Assembly: GCF_036373705.1 (NCBI RefSeq)
Contig: NC_089857.1
Location: 30,300,284 to 30,364,283, forward strand
Length of the DNA stretch: 64,000 bases
Reading direction: 5' to 3'
Source of the DNA: Amia ocellicauda
Taxonomy: Eukaryota > Chordata > Actinopteri > Amiiformes > Amiidae
This document shows positions 12,581 through 21,804 of the stretch, in pieces. The notes under the pieces are model-generated. The model was not told where the DNA came from. It ran no database searches and worked only from the letters and a program-made list of their open reading frames with translations. Every line of letters starts with the position of its first letter. Position 1 is the first letter of the stretch. Both the position numbers and the translations under genes were made by a program.

Positions 12581-12586
12581 ACAGTA

Positions 12587-12690
12587 ACCTCTCCCCCTTG
12601 GGCAGTGCTTCCGACTTGAAAGATAACGATAGGTTGCGTATGCAGCCCCGGTTATCTGAAAAGTGAAGTACTGCCCAAGGGTTGCAAGGT
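12587..12690. repeat. DIRS internal complementary region
   Basis: 12587-12614 (through CTCCCCCTTGGGCAGTGCTT) is the reverse complement, with one or two mismatches, of 8791-8819. A related block, GAAGTACTGCCCAAGGG, follows at about 12664-12681. In DIRS elements this region templates completion of the termini from a circular intermediate. Confidence 0.7.
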
Positions 12691-12906
12691 CTCGTGGGAG
12701 TCCCAGCTCCCACCAAAAGAGGACGAACCTGTGCTGACATCACGTTTTATAGAACAGGACCTGTTCTGAGTGATGAGTGCAGGGTCCAATGGCAGCTTTG
12801 ATAGAGTGACGAATGCAGTATAAGGCTCAACTATATAATTTAGAGCTAGGTTGGAACAAAAACCAGCAGAGCAAAGGGTCCTCCAGGACCCGTTGGGAAA
12901 CCCCTG

Positions 12907-13702
12907 GCCTAAAACACTAAAATGGTTTTATAAATAAAAGGCACAATAATACAATTTAAAAACCCTCAAGGAAGATTAATAGTTCTAAAATATCTAAAAC
13001 CCAATAAAAGAAAAACAGCAAGATTGAAACAGACTTGTTCATATGGGCAGGTGGGGCAGAGTCTCATAAACTCATTATCCACATCAATACATCATACAAT
13101 CAAATTTTGACACAAATGGAATTAGAATTTGATTAATTGCTACAGATTACAGGAAAAGGTGTGAACAAGAACTTGTTGCAAAAATATCTTTAAACAGTTC
13201 TAAATAGTGACACTAATTAATAGGGCCCAATAACAGGATAAGTTTTACATTACTCATACCTTTATGTTTTATATGTAGACAGCTAAACCCTGGAATACAT
13301 AATACAGTTAAATCACAGGTAAGATTCACAAGCACACACCTCTCTGATACAACCACAGGCACTCATAAAACTAATGCATTTCTGAAGTTTCTCTCTGATC
13401 TGAGGCTGGAGACTGAGACCTCATGTGCCCTTTGTCCTACCATAATAATAATTTGCACTTCCTTGCAATCCTTTGCATTCCTCATGTAAGAAACAAAACC
13501 TAATAACCTGTCATCTGATCTCTTACATGTTCTCAAGTGACCATAAACTTTGCTAGGTCAGATAGTGTTTAAACTTGACAGTTGTATGAAATTTGCTACC
13601 TGATGCACTTAACTTTTTTTTTCGATTTAAGTTAATCATTAAATTGTTCACAATATTGTAGGGTGATATAGAGAAGCCAGATCTTGGCTCTAGGCACAAT
13701 AC
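12907..13702. other. intergenic DNA upstream of dead first exon
   Basis: AT-rich with no supported gene and no repeat end recognised by eye. Confidence 0.4.
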
Positions 13703-14462
13703 AATGAAGGCTGTACTCTGTCCACAGGCTTTTCTGTTTCTGCAGATTTGTATAGGCAGCAGTGACTGTGGCAATGTCTTAATATGGCCCACAGAAGGGA
13801 GCCATTGGCTTAATTTGAAACATGATAGAAACATTCACAAGCAGAGGACACAATGCCACAGTGTTGGTAAGTAATGCCACTCTTCTCATGGACTACACCA
13901 GTTTTTCGACCTTCAGCTATGAAGAGACCATGCAATACTGGTTGGACGAGTTTTTCAAATTTTGGATTTACGGGTCTGAGCATATGAGCTACTGGCAGAC
14001 TTTCCGCACATTCATGGATATGATGTCCAACGACATAAAAATTAGTCTTCAGATTTGTGATGGTGTACTGCGTTCTGAGCTGCTCATGGAGAAACTGAAG
14101 GAGAGCAAGTTTGACCTCATGCTCACAGATCCAATTTATCCCTGCAGTGAACTTGTGGCTGAAATACTTGGTGTCCCCCTAGTTTACTCCTTCAGGTTCT
14201 TGGTAGCCAACACCATGGAGAGACACTGTGGACAAATACCAGCTCCCCCTTCATACAGTGAGGGAAAAAAGTATTTGATCCCCTGCTGATTTTGTACATT
14301 TGCCCACTGACAAAGAAATGATCAGTCTATAATTTTAATGGTAGGTGTATTTTAACAGTGAGAGACAGAATAACAACAAAAAAATCCAGAAAAACACATT
14401 TCAAAAAAGTTATAAATTGATTTGCATGTTAATGAGGGAAATAAGTATTTGACCCCTTCGAC

Positions 14463-15469
14463 TTAGTACTTGGTGGCAAAACCCTTGGCAATCACAGAGG
14501 TCAGACGTTTCTTGTAGTTGGCCACCAGGTTTGCACACATCTCAGGAGGGATTTTGTCCCACTCCTCTTTGCAGATCCTCTCCAAGTCATTAAGGTTTTG
14601 AGGCTGACGTTTGGCAACTCGAACCTTCAGCTCCCTCCACAGATTTTCTATGGGAGTAAGGTCTGGAGACTGGCTAGGCCACTCCAGGACCTTAATGTGC
14701 TTCTTCTTGAGCCACTCCTTTATTGCCTTGGCTGTGTATTTTTGGTCATTGTCATGCTGGAATACCCATCCACGACCCATTTTCAATGCCCTGGCTGAGG
14801 GAAGGAGGTTCTCACCCGAGATTTTACGGTACATGGCCCTGTCCATCGTCCCTTTGATGTGGTGCAGTTGTCCTGTCCCCTTAGCAGAAAAACACCCCCA
14901 AAGCATAATGTTTCCACCTCCATGTTTGACGGTGGGGATGGTGTTCTTGGGGTCATTCCTCCTCCTCCAAACACGGTGAGTTGAGTTGATGCCAAAGAGC
15001 TCGATTTTGGTCTCATCTGACCACAACACTTTCACCCAGTTCTCCTCTGAATCATTCAGATGTTCATTGGCAAACTTCAGACGGGCCTGTACATGTGCTT
15101 TCTTGAGCAGGGGGGCCTTGTGGGCACTGCAGGATTTCAGTCCTTCACGGCGTAGTGTGTTATCAATTGTTTTCTTGGTGACTATGGTCCCAGCTGCCTT
15201 GAGATCATTAACAAGATCCTCCCGTGTAGTTCTGGGCTGATTCCTCACTGTTCTCATGATCATTGAAACTCCACGAGGTGAGATCTTGCATGGAGCCCCA
15301 GACCAAGGGAGACTGACAGTTATTTTGTGTTTCTTCCATTGGTAATCGCACCAACTGTTGTCATCTTCTCACCAAGCTGCTTGGCAATGGTCTTGTAGCC
15401 CATTCCAGCCTTGTGTAGGTCTACAATCTTTTCCCTAACATCCTTGGACAGCTCTTTGGTCTTGGCCAT
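14463..15469 (-). pseudogene. Tc1-like transposase, one frameshift
   Basis: The start ATG at 15469 ([16 protein letters not shown]) leads through a paired-like helix-turn-helix ([16 protein letters not shown]). The frame then shifts near 15345. The main part, open to 14463, contains the catalytic residues: WSDETK (first Asp), HDND (second Asp) and [11 protein letters not shown] (Glu), a DD34E arrangement. [12 protein letters not shown] is intact, and the protein ends GFATKY. Apart from the single frameshift the reading frame is whole, so loss of activity is recent. The product would cut and paste the element at TA sites. Confidence 0.9.
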
Positions 15470-15524
15470 GGTGGAGAGTTTGGAATCTGATTGATTGATT
15501 ACTTCTGTGGACAGGTGTCTTTTA

Positions 15525-15600
15525 TACAGGTAACGAGCTGAGATTAGGAGCACTGCCTTTAAGAGAGTGCTCCTAATCTCAGCTCGTTACCTGTATAAAA
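15525..15600. repeat. perfect hairpin inside the Tc1-like element
   Basis: TATACAGGTAACGAGCTGAG with its continuation is repeated inverted after a spacer of about 10 bases, arms of about 35 bp. It lies between the transposase start and the right terminal repeat, and could form a stem in DNA or transcript. Confidence 0.8.
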
Positions 15601-16386
15601 AAGACACCTGGGAGCCAGAAATCTTGCTGACTGATAGGGGATCAAATACTTATTTCCCTCATTAACATGCAAATCAATTTATAACTTTTTTGAAATGCGT
15701 TTTTCTGGATTTTTTTTCTGTTATTCTGTCTCTCACTGTTAAAATACACCTACCATTAAAATTATAGACTGATCATTTCTTTGTCAGTGGGCAAACGTAC
15801 AAAATCAGCAGGGGATCAAATACTTTTTTCCCTCACTGTATGTACCTGATGCTATGGGGAAGCTTACAGACCACATGGATTTTACAGACAGACTGATCAA
15901 TATGTTATTCTATTGATCTCAGGACATTTTGCAAATGTACTCTTGGACAGAAATGGACTCATATTATAGTGAAAACTTAGGTAAGAAACAAATATTTTTA
16001 TTTTGGAGGGATGAACATATTTCAATGCAAAACAAAACCAAAATTAATTGCATACCTGTTGGGTACTGTTTTGACAGTGTTTTGGTTCATGTCTGGGTCC
16101 TGGTTAAACCCTTCATCATTACCCTCATAGCTTGGCCAATGAAAATGCTAAGGTCTCTTTCCAAACGAATTTGTGTGTGATTATTGTTCTCTTAATATCA
16201 TTTTTTTTTACATTCGTGTATATATTGCCATTGTGCACAATATTGAAACAGAACAAACCACAAAGGTTTGAAAAGATGACACCAGCCCTGAATTTGTGTG
16301 ATGGTTAGCTTTGTAAATTGTTTGGCTTTACTGTGTGAAAATGTGAAGGAATTGCTCCATAACTTAACCTTCTCTCTTCCAAAAAG

Positions 16387-19300
16387 GGAAGCCCACCACA
16401 TTCTGTGAGACCATGGGGAAGGCGGACATCTGGCTGATCCGTACCTACTGGGACTTCGAGTATCCTCGACCCTTTCTGCCCAACTTTCAGTTTGTAGGAG
16501 GACTTCACTGCAAACCAGCTAAGCCACTTCCAGAGGTAACACTCAAAATTGATCTTATTTTCATTAATTTGCAGACAGAGATATGAGAAATGTGTAGGGT
16601 CAACATGTACAGTCAGGAAATATGGGTTTAGATGAGAAACAATGCAGTCATTACATTACAGAGCTGAAGAATGAGAGAAACAGAACCCCCTGAACAATGT
16701 TTTTTTTCTGTGTGAAATATTGTAATGTGAGACTGACTGCTCTTTCAGGCCATGGAGGAGTTTGTGCAGAGGTCTGGAGATGACGGCATCGTGGTGTTCT
16801 CTCTCGGATCGATGATCAAGAATCTAACCAGCGAGAAAGCTAACATGATTGCTTCTGCTCTGGGACAAATAAAGCAGAAGGTGTGTTTCATTTTATACAA
16901 GTATCTAAAAGAGAATAAACATTTTTCTTTCCCCTTGTGTTGAAACAGCTTTTTCTGTGACATCCTGATATTTGTTCATGCCATTTTTAAATGCTCGATT
17001 ACATCTCAAAGCAGTGCTATGAAACACAATGCAATACAGTTTGTTGATTTATTATATTTGCTCAAAACCTTGAACCATTCACTTGGCGGAATACCCAATG
17101 GTTTCATAGGGAACACAATAAGCCGAAGCAATTCATAAGGAGTCAAAGGGCACAGGCTTAGCCTCTACAAGGTTTTTGGCAAGGAAGGGTATTGGTTTGT
17201 TACTTAATCTTAAAGGACTCTAGCAGCATTCATGGATTCATGAACCCCCCAACATGCACACCTTGTACTTTAATAAGAATTGAGTCTCCAGTGTGTGTAT
17301 TAGACAGTCCTATTACAAATTGCTCATCCTCCTGTGTTTTCAAAACAAGGTAATAATGTGAACAAATATATAAGCTACATTTATTGCATGTGTGAATGTA
17401 AAAAATATTAAATAAGGACAGGTCATTTTGTTTAAATCCTGGGCAAATCTGGGAGTGTTGTCAAAGCATTTTCCAGAGGGTCCAAATGATTGCAAGTAAT
17501 CTGTAATTTGGAAACCTCTAGTAATAGTTTGGTCATTGCATTACCCTAATTTCAAACTTGGTCCAATGTCCCACTCTCTAGAGGGAGTTTCAATGGTGCT
17601 GATCTAATCAGTACAGTTTGTCAAGGTCTCGGAGCACGGCTTCATGCCTGTTGGTGTTTTTGTGATTGACAGGTTCTGTGGAGGTACAGCGGGAAGAAGC
17701 CAGACACCCTGGCTCCCAACACCAGAGTTTATGATTGGATTCCTCAGAATGACCTGCTGGGTAAGGCTTTCTCATTTGAAGTCTTATCTGATGAAAGCAC
17801 AAGGGGGCAGTTTGGCCCATGAGCTGTGCTTTTTACCTGTAGTATTAAGCACACACCACAACACAACACAAACCAATGAAGCACTTACAATTACTGTGTA
17901 ATTACAACCCCAAACAGGTAATAATACACACTGAGAGAATGTAAATTCTGATATAGCTTTAATGCATACAGTAGCATAGTGATGCTCAAAACCATTCTTC
18001 AAATAAACATTTCATTTCCAATGTATTTATACACATACAACATGTCTTCTAAATGCAAAATGACAGGAAGTAAACTTGGAAAGTATTTTTATACAGAGAA
18101 TGCATTTTTTCCCAGTGCAGCTAACTCTTTCTGCACAGATTTTTACATTATTCACTGTAAGCTTATTTTAAACAAACTAAACTAATATTGCTGGTGTTCT
18201 GCTGATAGGCCATCCCAAGGCCAAGGCTTTCATCACCCATGGGGGTACCAATGGGATATACGAAGCTATATACCATGGCATCCCCATGGTGGGCATCCCA
18301 ATGTTTGCTGACCAGCCAGACAACATGGTCCACATGAAGAGTAAAGGGGCTGCTGTGGTCCTAGATTTCAACAAGATGGAATCCAAAGACTTGGTGGAAG
18401 CCCTCAACACAGTGCTATATGACAAATCGTGAGTGTCATTTTCACTGTGGTGTGTACAAGCTGTTTTCTATACACCCTCATCTAGAATAACAGCATGTAA
18501 CACATCTTTTTTTTTTGTTCCTGGGTAGTAAGTGTTATTTCCTAATTGCTTATGCCTCAAAGTATAGAAAATGGCTGTTATTCCCCACAAACTTTGCTTT
18601 TGTGACCAGGACAGTGATATTTTGAAATGTAACTATTTCCAATGAGAAAACAGGCAAATTTGTGTCTTTTCGTTCACATAAAGTCAGAAAAAAAAATATG
18701 AATCCAAATTAACATTTATTTATACTAAAGTAATACAAAAATGACTACAGAAGATTTAGAAGTGAGTAGTTTTTTGAGATGTACATATATTCATATGTCG
18801 TTTTTTTCTGAATTTATGTGAACGAAAAGACACAAATTTGCCTGTTTTCTCATTGGAAATAGTTAAATTTCAAAATATCACTGTCCTTGTCACAAAAGCA
18901 AAGTTTGTGGGGAATAACAGCCATTTTCTATACTTTTGTGGCATAAGCAATTAGGAAATAACACTTACTATCCAGGAACAAAAATTGTGTTACATAGTGT
19001 AATGTGCTGTTCTGAAACACACTGTTATTGCTTTTTATTTTAATACAACTTGTGGAGATTAGAATACTAACGTGGCATTTCAGAAGGCATTAAGAAAGTT
19101 ACTCAAAGATATACACGTTTTACAAGAGTACAATATAATTTATATGCAATACCATATTCACATTGCAACATAGCCTTCCACAAGACTCAATGGTTAACAG
19201 AACCTAGAACTTTCCATGTGCTTTTCAGGGCTTCATTTCTGTACATTTTTTCTTGTGTTAAAAACTTTCATTAATTGTTGTTAACTAGGTACAAAGAAAA

Positions 19301-19571
19301 CGTCATGAGGCTATCAAGAATTCACCACGACCAGCCGATGTCACCGCTGGACAGAGCTGTGTTCTGGATTGAGTTTGTGATGCGCCACAAAGGAGCAAAG
19401 CACCTGCGAGTACAAGCCCACAACCTGACCTGGTATCAGTACCACAGTCTGGATGTCATCGCTGTGCTGCTGGCCTGTGTGGCGGCAGTGACGTTCATCT
19501 TTATAAAAATGTGTAGCTTCTGCTTCCGGAAATGCTGCAAGAGATCCAAAACAAAAAGCAAGAAGGAGTAA
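16387..19571 (+). CDS. UDP-glucuronosyltransferase (UGT2-type) shared exons 2-6
   Basis: Five exons: 16387-16535 (149 bp), 16749-16880 (132), 17673-17760 (88), 18209-18428 (220) and 19289-19571 (283, stop TAA). These are the classic UGT2 exon sizes with AG/GT borders throughout. Exon 2 begins in the phase left by the first exons ([19 protein letters not shown]). Exons 3-5 form the C-terminal nucleotide-sugar domain: [11 protein letters not shown], then [27 protein letters not shown] and DQPDN. Exon 6 has one transmembrane helix, then a basic tail ending KSKKE for ER retention. Added to a 724-bp first exon the CDS is 1596 nt, 531 aa. An ATTAAA signal lies at 19615. Intron 5 carries the foldback element at 18491. 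The enzyme should glucuronidate lipophilic substrates in the ER lumen. Confidence 0.93.
18491..18999. mobile_element. foldback MITE with ~200-bp inverted arms
   Basis: The left arm 18491-18695 is the near-exact reverse complement of 18800-18999 (for example AAAATGGCTGTTATTCCCCA on the left and its complement on the right). Ends read CAGCATGTAACACA and, inverted, CACTATGTAACACA. TAA flanks both sides (18488-18490 and 19000-19002). The paralogous intron near 751-756 has a single TAA with no insert, which proves insertion. A 3-bp TAA duplication suggests a PIF/Harbinger-type element. No transposase inside. Confidence 0.88.
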
Positions 19572-21804
19572 ATCTTTGCCACTGTGTTTGTGTCTTTTCA
19601 CTTTCGTTCCTTTTATTAAAAATCATTTCTGAATCTGTCTTTTCAAATCATCTGAATTGCAAATCACTTATTTTAGTGGGCTAGAGAACTTCAGTTTTGA
19701 CAATTTTAACAAGTGCCTTTATTCCCGCCCCTTTTTCCAGGATTGTCCATGTAACACACACATATTACCAAATAACTATTATTATGATCCATGATTCAGT
19801 TGTAAAGTCTCACTTTGGTTTGCACATGTATAGTAAAATAAATATGTTTGGAATCTCATGTGGGGGACAGTCCTTGAGGGCTCTATAACTCTGCAGAATG
19901 TGCATGATAGGTATACCAGCAAAGAAGAGGACAAGGCAAATCACTGACACTGGATGACAATAATCTGTCTTCTTTGCTATGTTCGGATGTTGGAGTGAAT
20001 TCAGAACAATCAGCAGCTCTCGGAAATACCATGAATCAGTCTGAAATCAATGTTTAAAAAAATAGTTTCTGCTGGGTTTCTTTATTAATATATACTGTGT
20101 GTTTACAGTGTAGAGAGTGTAAAGTTTGATTATGGTTTAAAATTTCCAGTTTAGAAAGTAATCTGAATTTTGTTTTTGATAGCATTTAGGGCTTTTTCTC
20201 ATAAACAACTAAACTATATTGCTCTGAAATATAAATGGTCTGTTTATAATCTTATTGAATACAAAACCTAGCCCTGGTCCAGATTTTTTTTGTTTTCAAT
20301 ATTGTTGAGATTTACTAAACCGTAAGATTAAAAACTCCTAGAAGTAAAATTGAGGACACAATTTACACATCCAATGGTTCTACTATCTGCTTCCCATAAA
20401 ATAAAAATACACTTCCCCCAGATTACGAATTCCTCTATAGAAAAGGTTCTAGTGCTTTTGCTGGGATACTGTGCCTTGGAAATTGATCTTGCTTTGTTAA
20501 CACCCATCAAGTGGTACTGTATATTGCCTGCTCGGGTCAACCACCAGGGGGCGATGCACAAATTGCACGAATAGTGTAGCTATATCCTGCATTGGTAAGA
20601 AATGCATAACCAGATGCCTTAATCTGATAGTTTTTAAAACTTCGTGAATCCCAATAGATTTTATTTTACATATTTACATAGATAAACTGAACCCTTCTGA
20701 AAGAGAATACAATTGTACATTATGGTGTAAAATATGAACACATGGGGTTACTTCAACCTTTTGTTCAACAGATGCAATCAGATTAATGCACATTACATGT
20801 ATTGGGGAAATGTTTCAGGGTGTATATTTTGAGGACTATGAAAATAAGCATTATGATTAAATATACACATACACATATATATATACACACACAGTGCTGT
20901 AGTGATTTTTGTGCGTGTCAGGATACACGTTCCCTGCTTTATTGATGCATTTTGAAATTGCAAGAGAATACTGTTTTATTGTTTGAAGTATTTTACATTT
21001 TCAAATAAAAACATTTCAATTTTTTTAATACTTAGGATTAAAAAAATTAAAAAATCAATTCTTAAAATCACTTAAAAATTTTAAAATCTGTGTGATTTAA
21101 CGAAAACAAAATACTTAACTTCAAATAAACAAGTGCACAAAACAACAAAACAAACGTGATTAAAGCAAAACTGCTACCAACAAAAAGGTCAAATACATTG
21201 ATAATAACTGAAAATGCACTGGACAAAATAAAGAAACAATTAAAAAGGTAAAAATAAAAAACAAACAAAAAAGGTCCAATGCATTTAAAATTAAATCCAA
21301 AACGGACAATGTATTTGACAAAAGAATATAACAAAACTAAACCAAAAAAACCCTAAACAATTAGTGATTTAAAAACAACTCAATCTTTAAAAACAGTTAA
21401 GATTCATTTTAAAATCGTTTTAAAAACAATCATCCATAAAATAATTAAAAGATCATTTTTAAAAGAAGGGAAGACAGAAGCACGCAGTTCCGTGCCGCTT
21501 TCGGCGTCGCTTTGCCCGAGAAGGAAGCACCGAAATACGCAGGCGTGAAATCCGGGGGACGGGAAAGCAGCCCAGCGGCAAAAAGCCTTTGTGATGCAAT
21601 CGATGCAGTGGATTGTGGGGGATCGTATTAGAGCAAAGAGAGAAGTCGGGCGCCATTTTAGTAGTGGTGGGGTAAAGACAGCCGACCGTAGGCATTTTCC
21701 AATCTTGTTTCTTACACCTTTTTAAAATTATAACTAAGGTCATTACAAGAGGAGGCAAAACGAGTCCACTGAAATTAAGCGCCAGGCAGAGAAAGGGGGG
21801 GAGG
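19572..21804. other. intergenic: UGT 3' end to YTHDC1 promoter
   Basis: Begins with the UGT 3' UTR, then the segmental-duplication block at about 19735-20050. An AT-rich stretch follows, with a CA/TA tract near 20865-20895 and an A-rich zone 21000-21470. From about 21480 the composition turns GC/CpG-rich: the YTHDC1 promoter and 5' UTR. Confidence 0.6.
21480..21804 (+). promoter_or_regulatory. YTHDC1: YTHDC1 CpG-rich promoter and 5' UTR
   Basis: There is a sharp rise in CpG content just before the ATG. GCCATTTT at 21652-21659 matches a YY1 core, common near housekeeping start sites. No TATA box was seen. The exact transcription start is unknown. Confidence 0.55.

Larger units (their letters stand above)
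8789..12825 (+). mobile_element. DIRS-type tyrosine-recombinase retrotransposon (inactive)
   Basis: About 4.0 kb with DIRS hallmarks. Inverted terminal repeats of about 110 bp (8848-8965 against 12708-12815) share CACTCTATCAAAGCT and TTCTATAAAACGTGA. An internal complementary region at 12587-12614 is the reverse complement of the left outer edge at 8791-8819. Gene order is gag, reverse transcriptase, RNase H, tyrosine recombinase. Stops and frameshifts break every coding part, so the copy cannot be autonomous. No target duplication is expected, because DIRS integrates by recombinase. Outer boundaries are estimated from the inverted repeats. Confidence 0.85.
8743..12906. mobile_element. hAT-type miniature element split by a DIRS insertion
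   Basis: The left end starts CAGGGGTTCCCAAACCGG at 8743; the right end is its inverted counterpart, finishing CCCCTG at 12906. Flanking 8-mers are GGCTAAAA (8735-8742) and GCCTAAAA (12907-12914), a 7/8 match and so a probable 8-bp target duplication. CAGGGG termini with an 8-bp duplication are typical of hAT elements. Left part about 8743-8788, right part about 12826-12906, so the element proper is only about 130 bp. Everything between is the inserted DIRS retrotransposon. The inner boundaries are approximate. Confidence 0.65.
14256..15838 (-). mobile_element. complete Tc1-like DNA transposon, 1583 bp
   Basis: Inverted terminal repeats of about 205 bp (14256-14459 and 15636-15838) begin CAGTGAGGGAAAAAAGTATT on each side and are almost identical. 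An inner copy of the GAGGGAAATAAGTATTTGA block at the inner edge of each repeat gives the IR/DR layout of Sleeping-Beauty-like elements. TA dinucleotides flank both ends (14254-14255 and 15839-15840), the Tc1/mariner target duplication. The near-identical ends and mild damage to the transposase suggest a recent insertion. Confidence 0.95.
13703..15980 (+). pseudogene. UGT2-type first exon 3, pseudogene split by a Tc1-like element
   Basis: The coding similarity starts with ATG at 13703 (signal-peptide-like leader, then [15 protein letters not shown]) and shows three independent lesions. First, the frame breaks near 13822, where K[16 protein letters not shown] needs a change of frame, best explained as a 2-bp loss. 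Second, a complete transposon (14256-15838) cuts the PAPPSY|VP codons. Third, TGA at 15914-15916 replaces the Trp of the FYWSQD-like motif. The exon still ends in a GTAAGA donor at 15981 in the phase of its siblings. Without the insert it is about 693 bp against 724 bp; part of the deficit lies after [11 protein letters not shown]. The Asp of LMLTDP and the ERHCGQIPAPPSY block remain recognisable. It cannot encode an enzyme. Confidence 0.93.
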
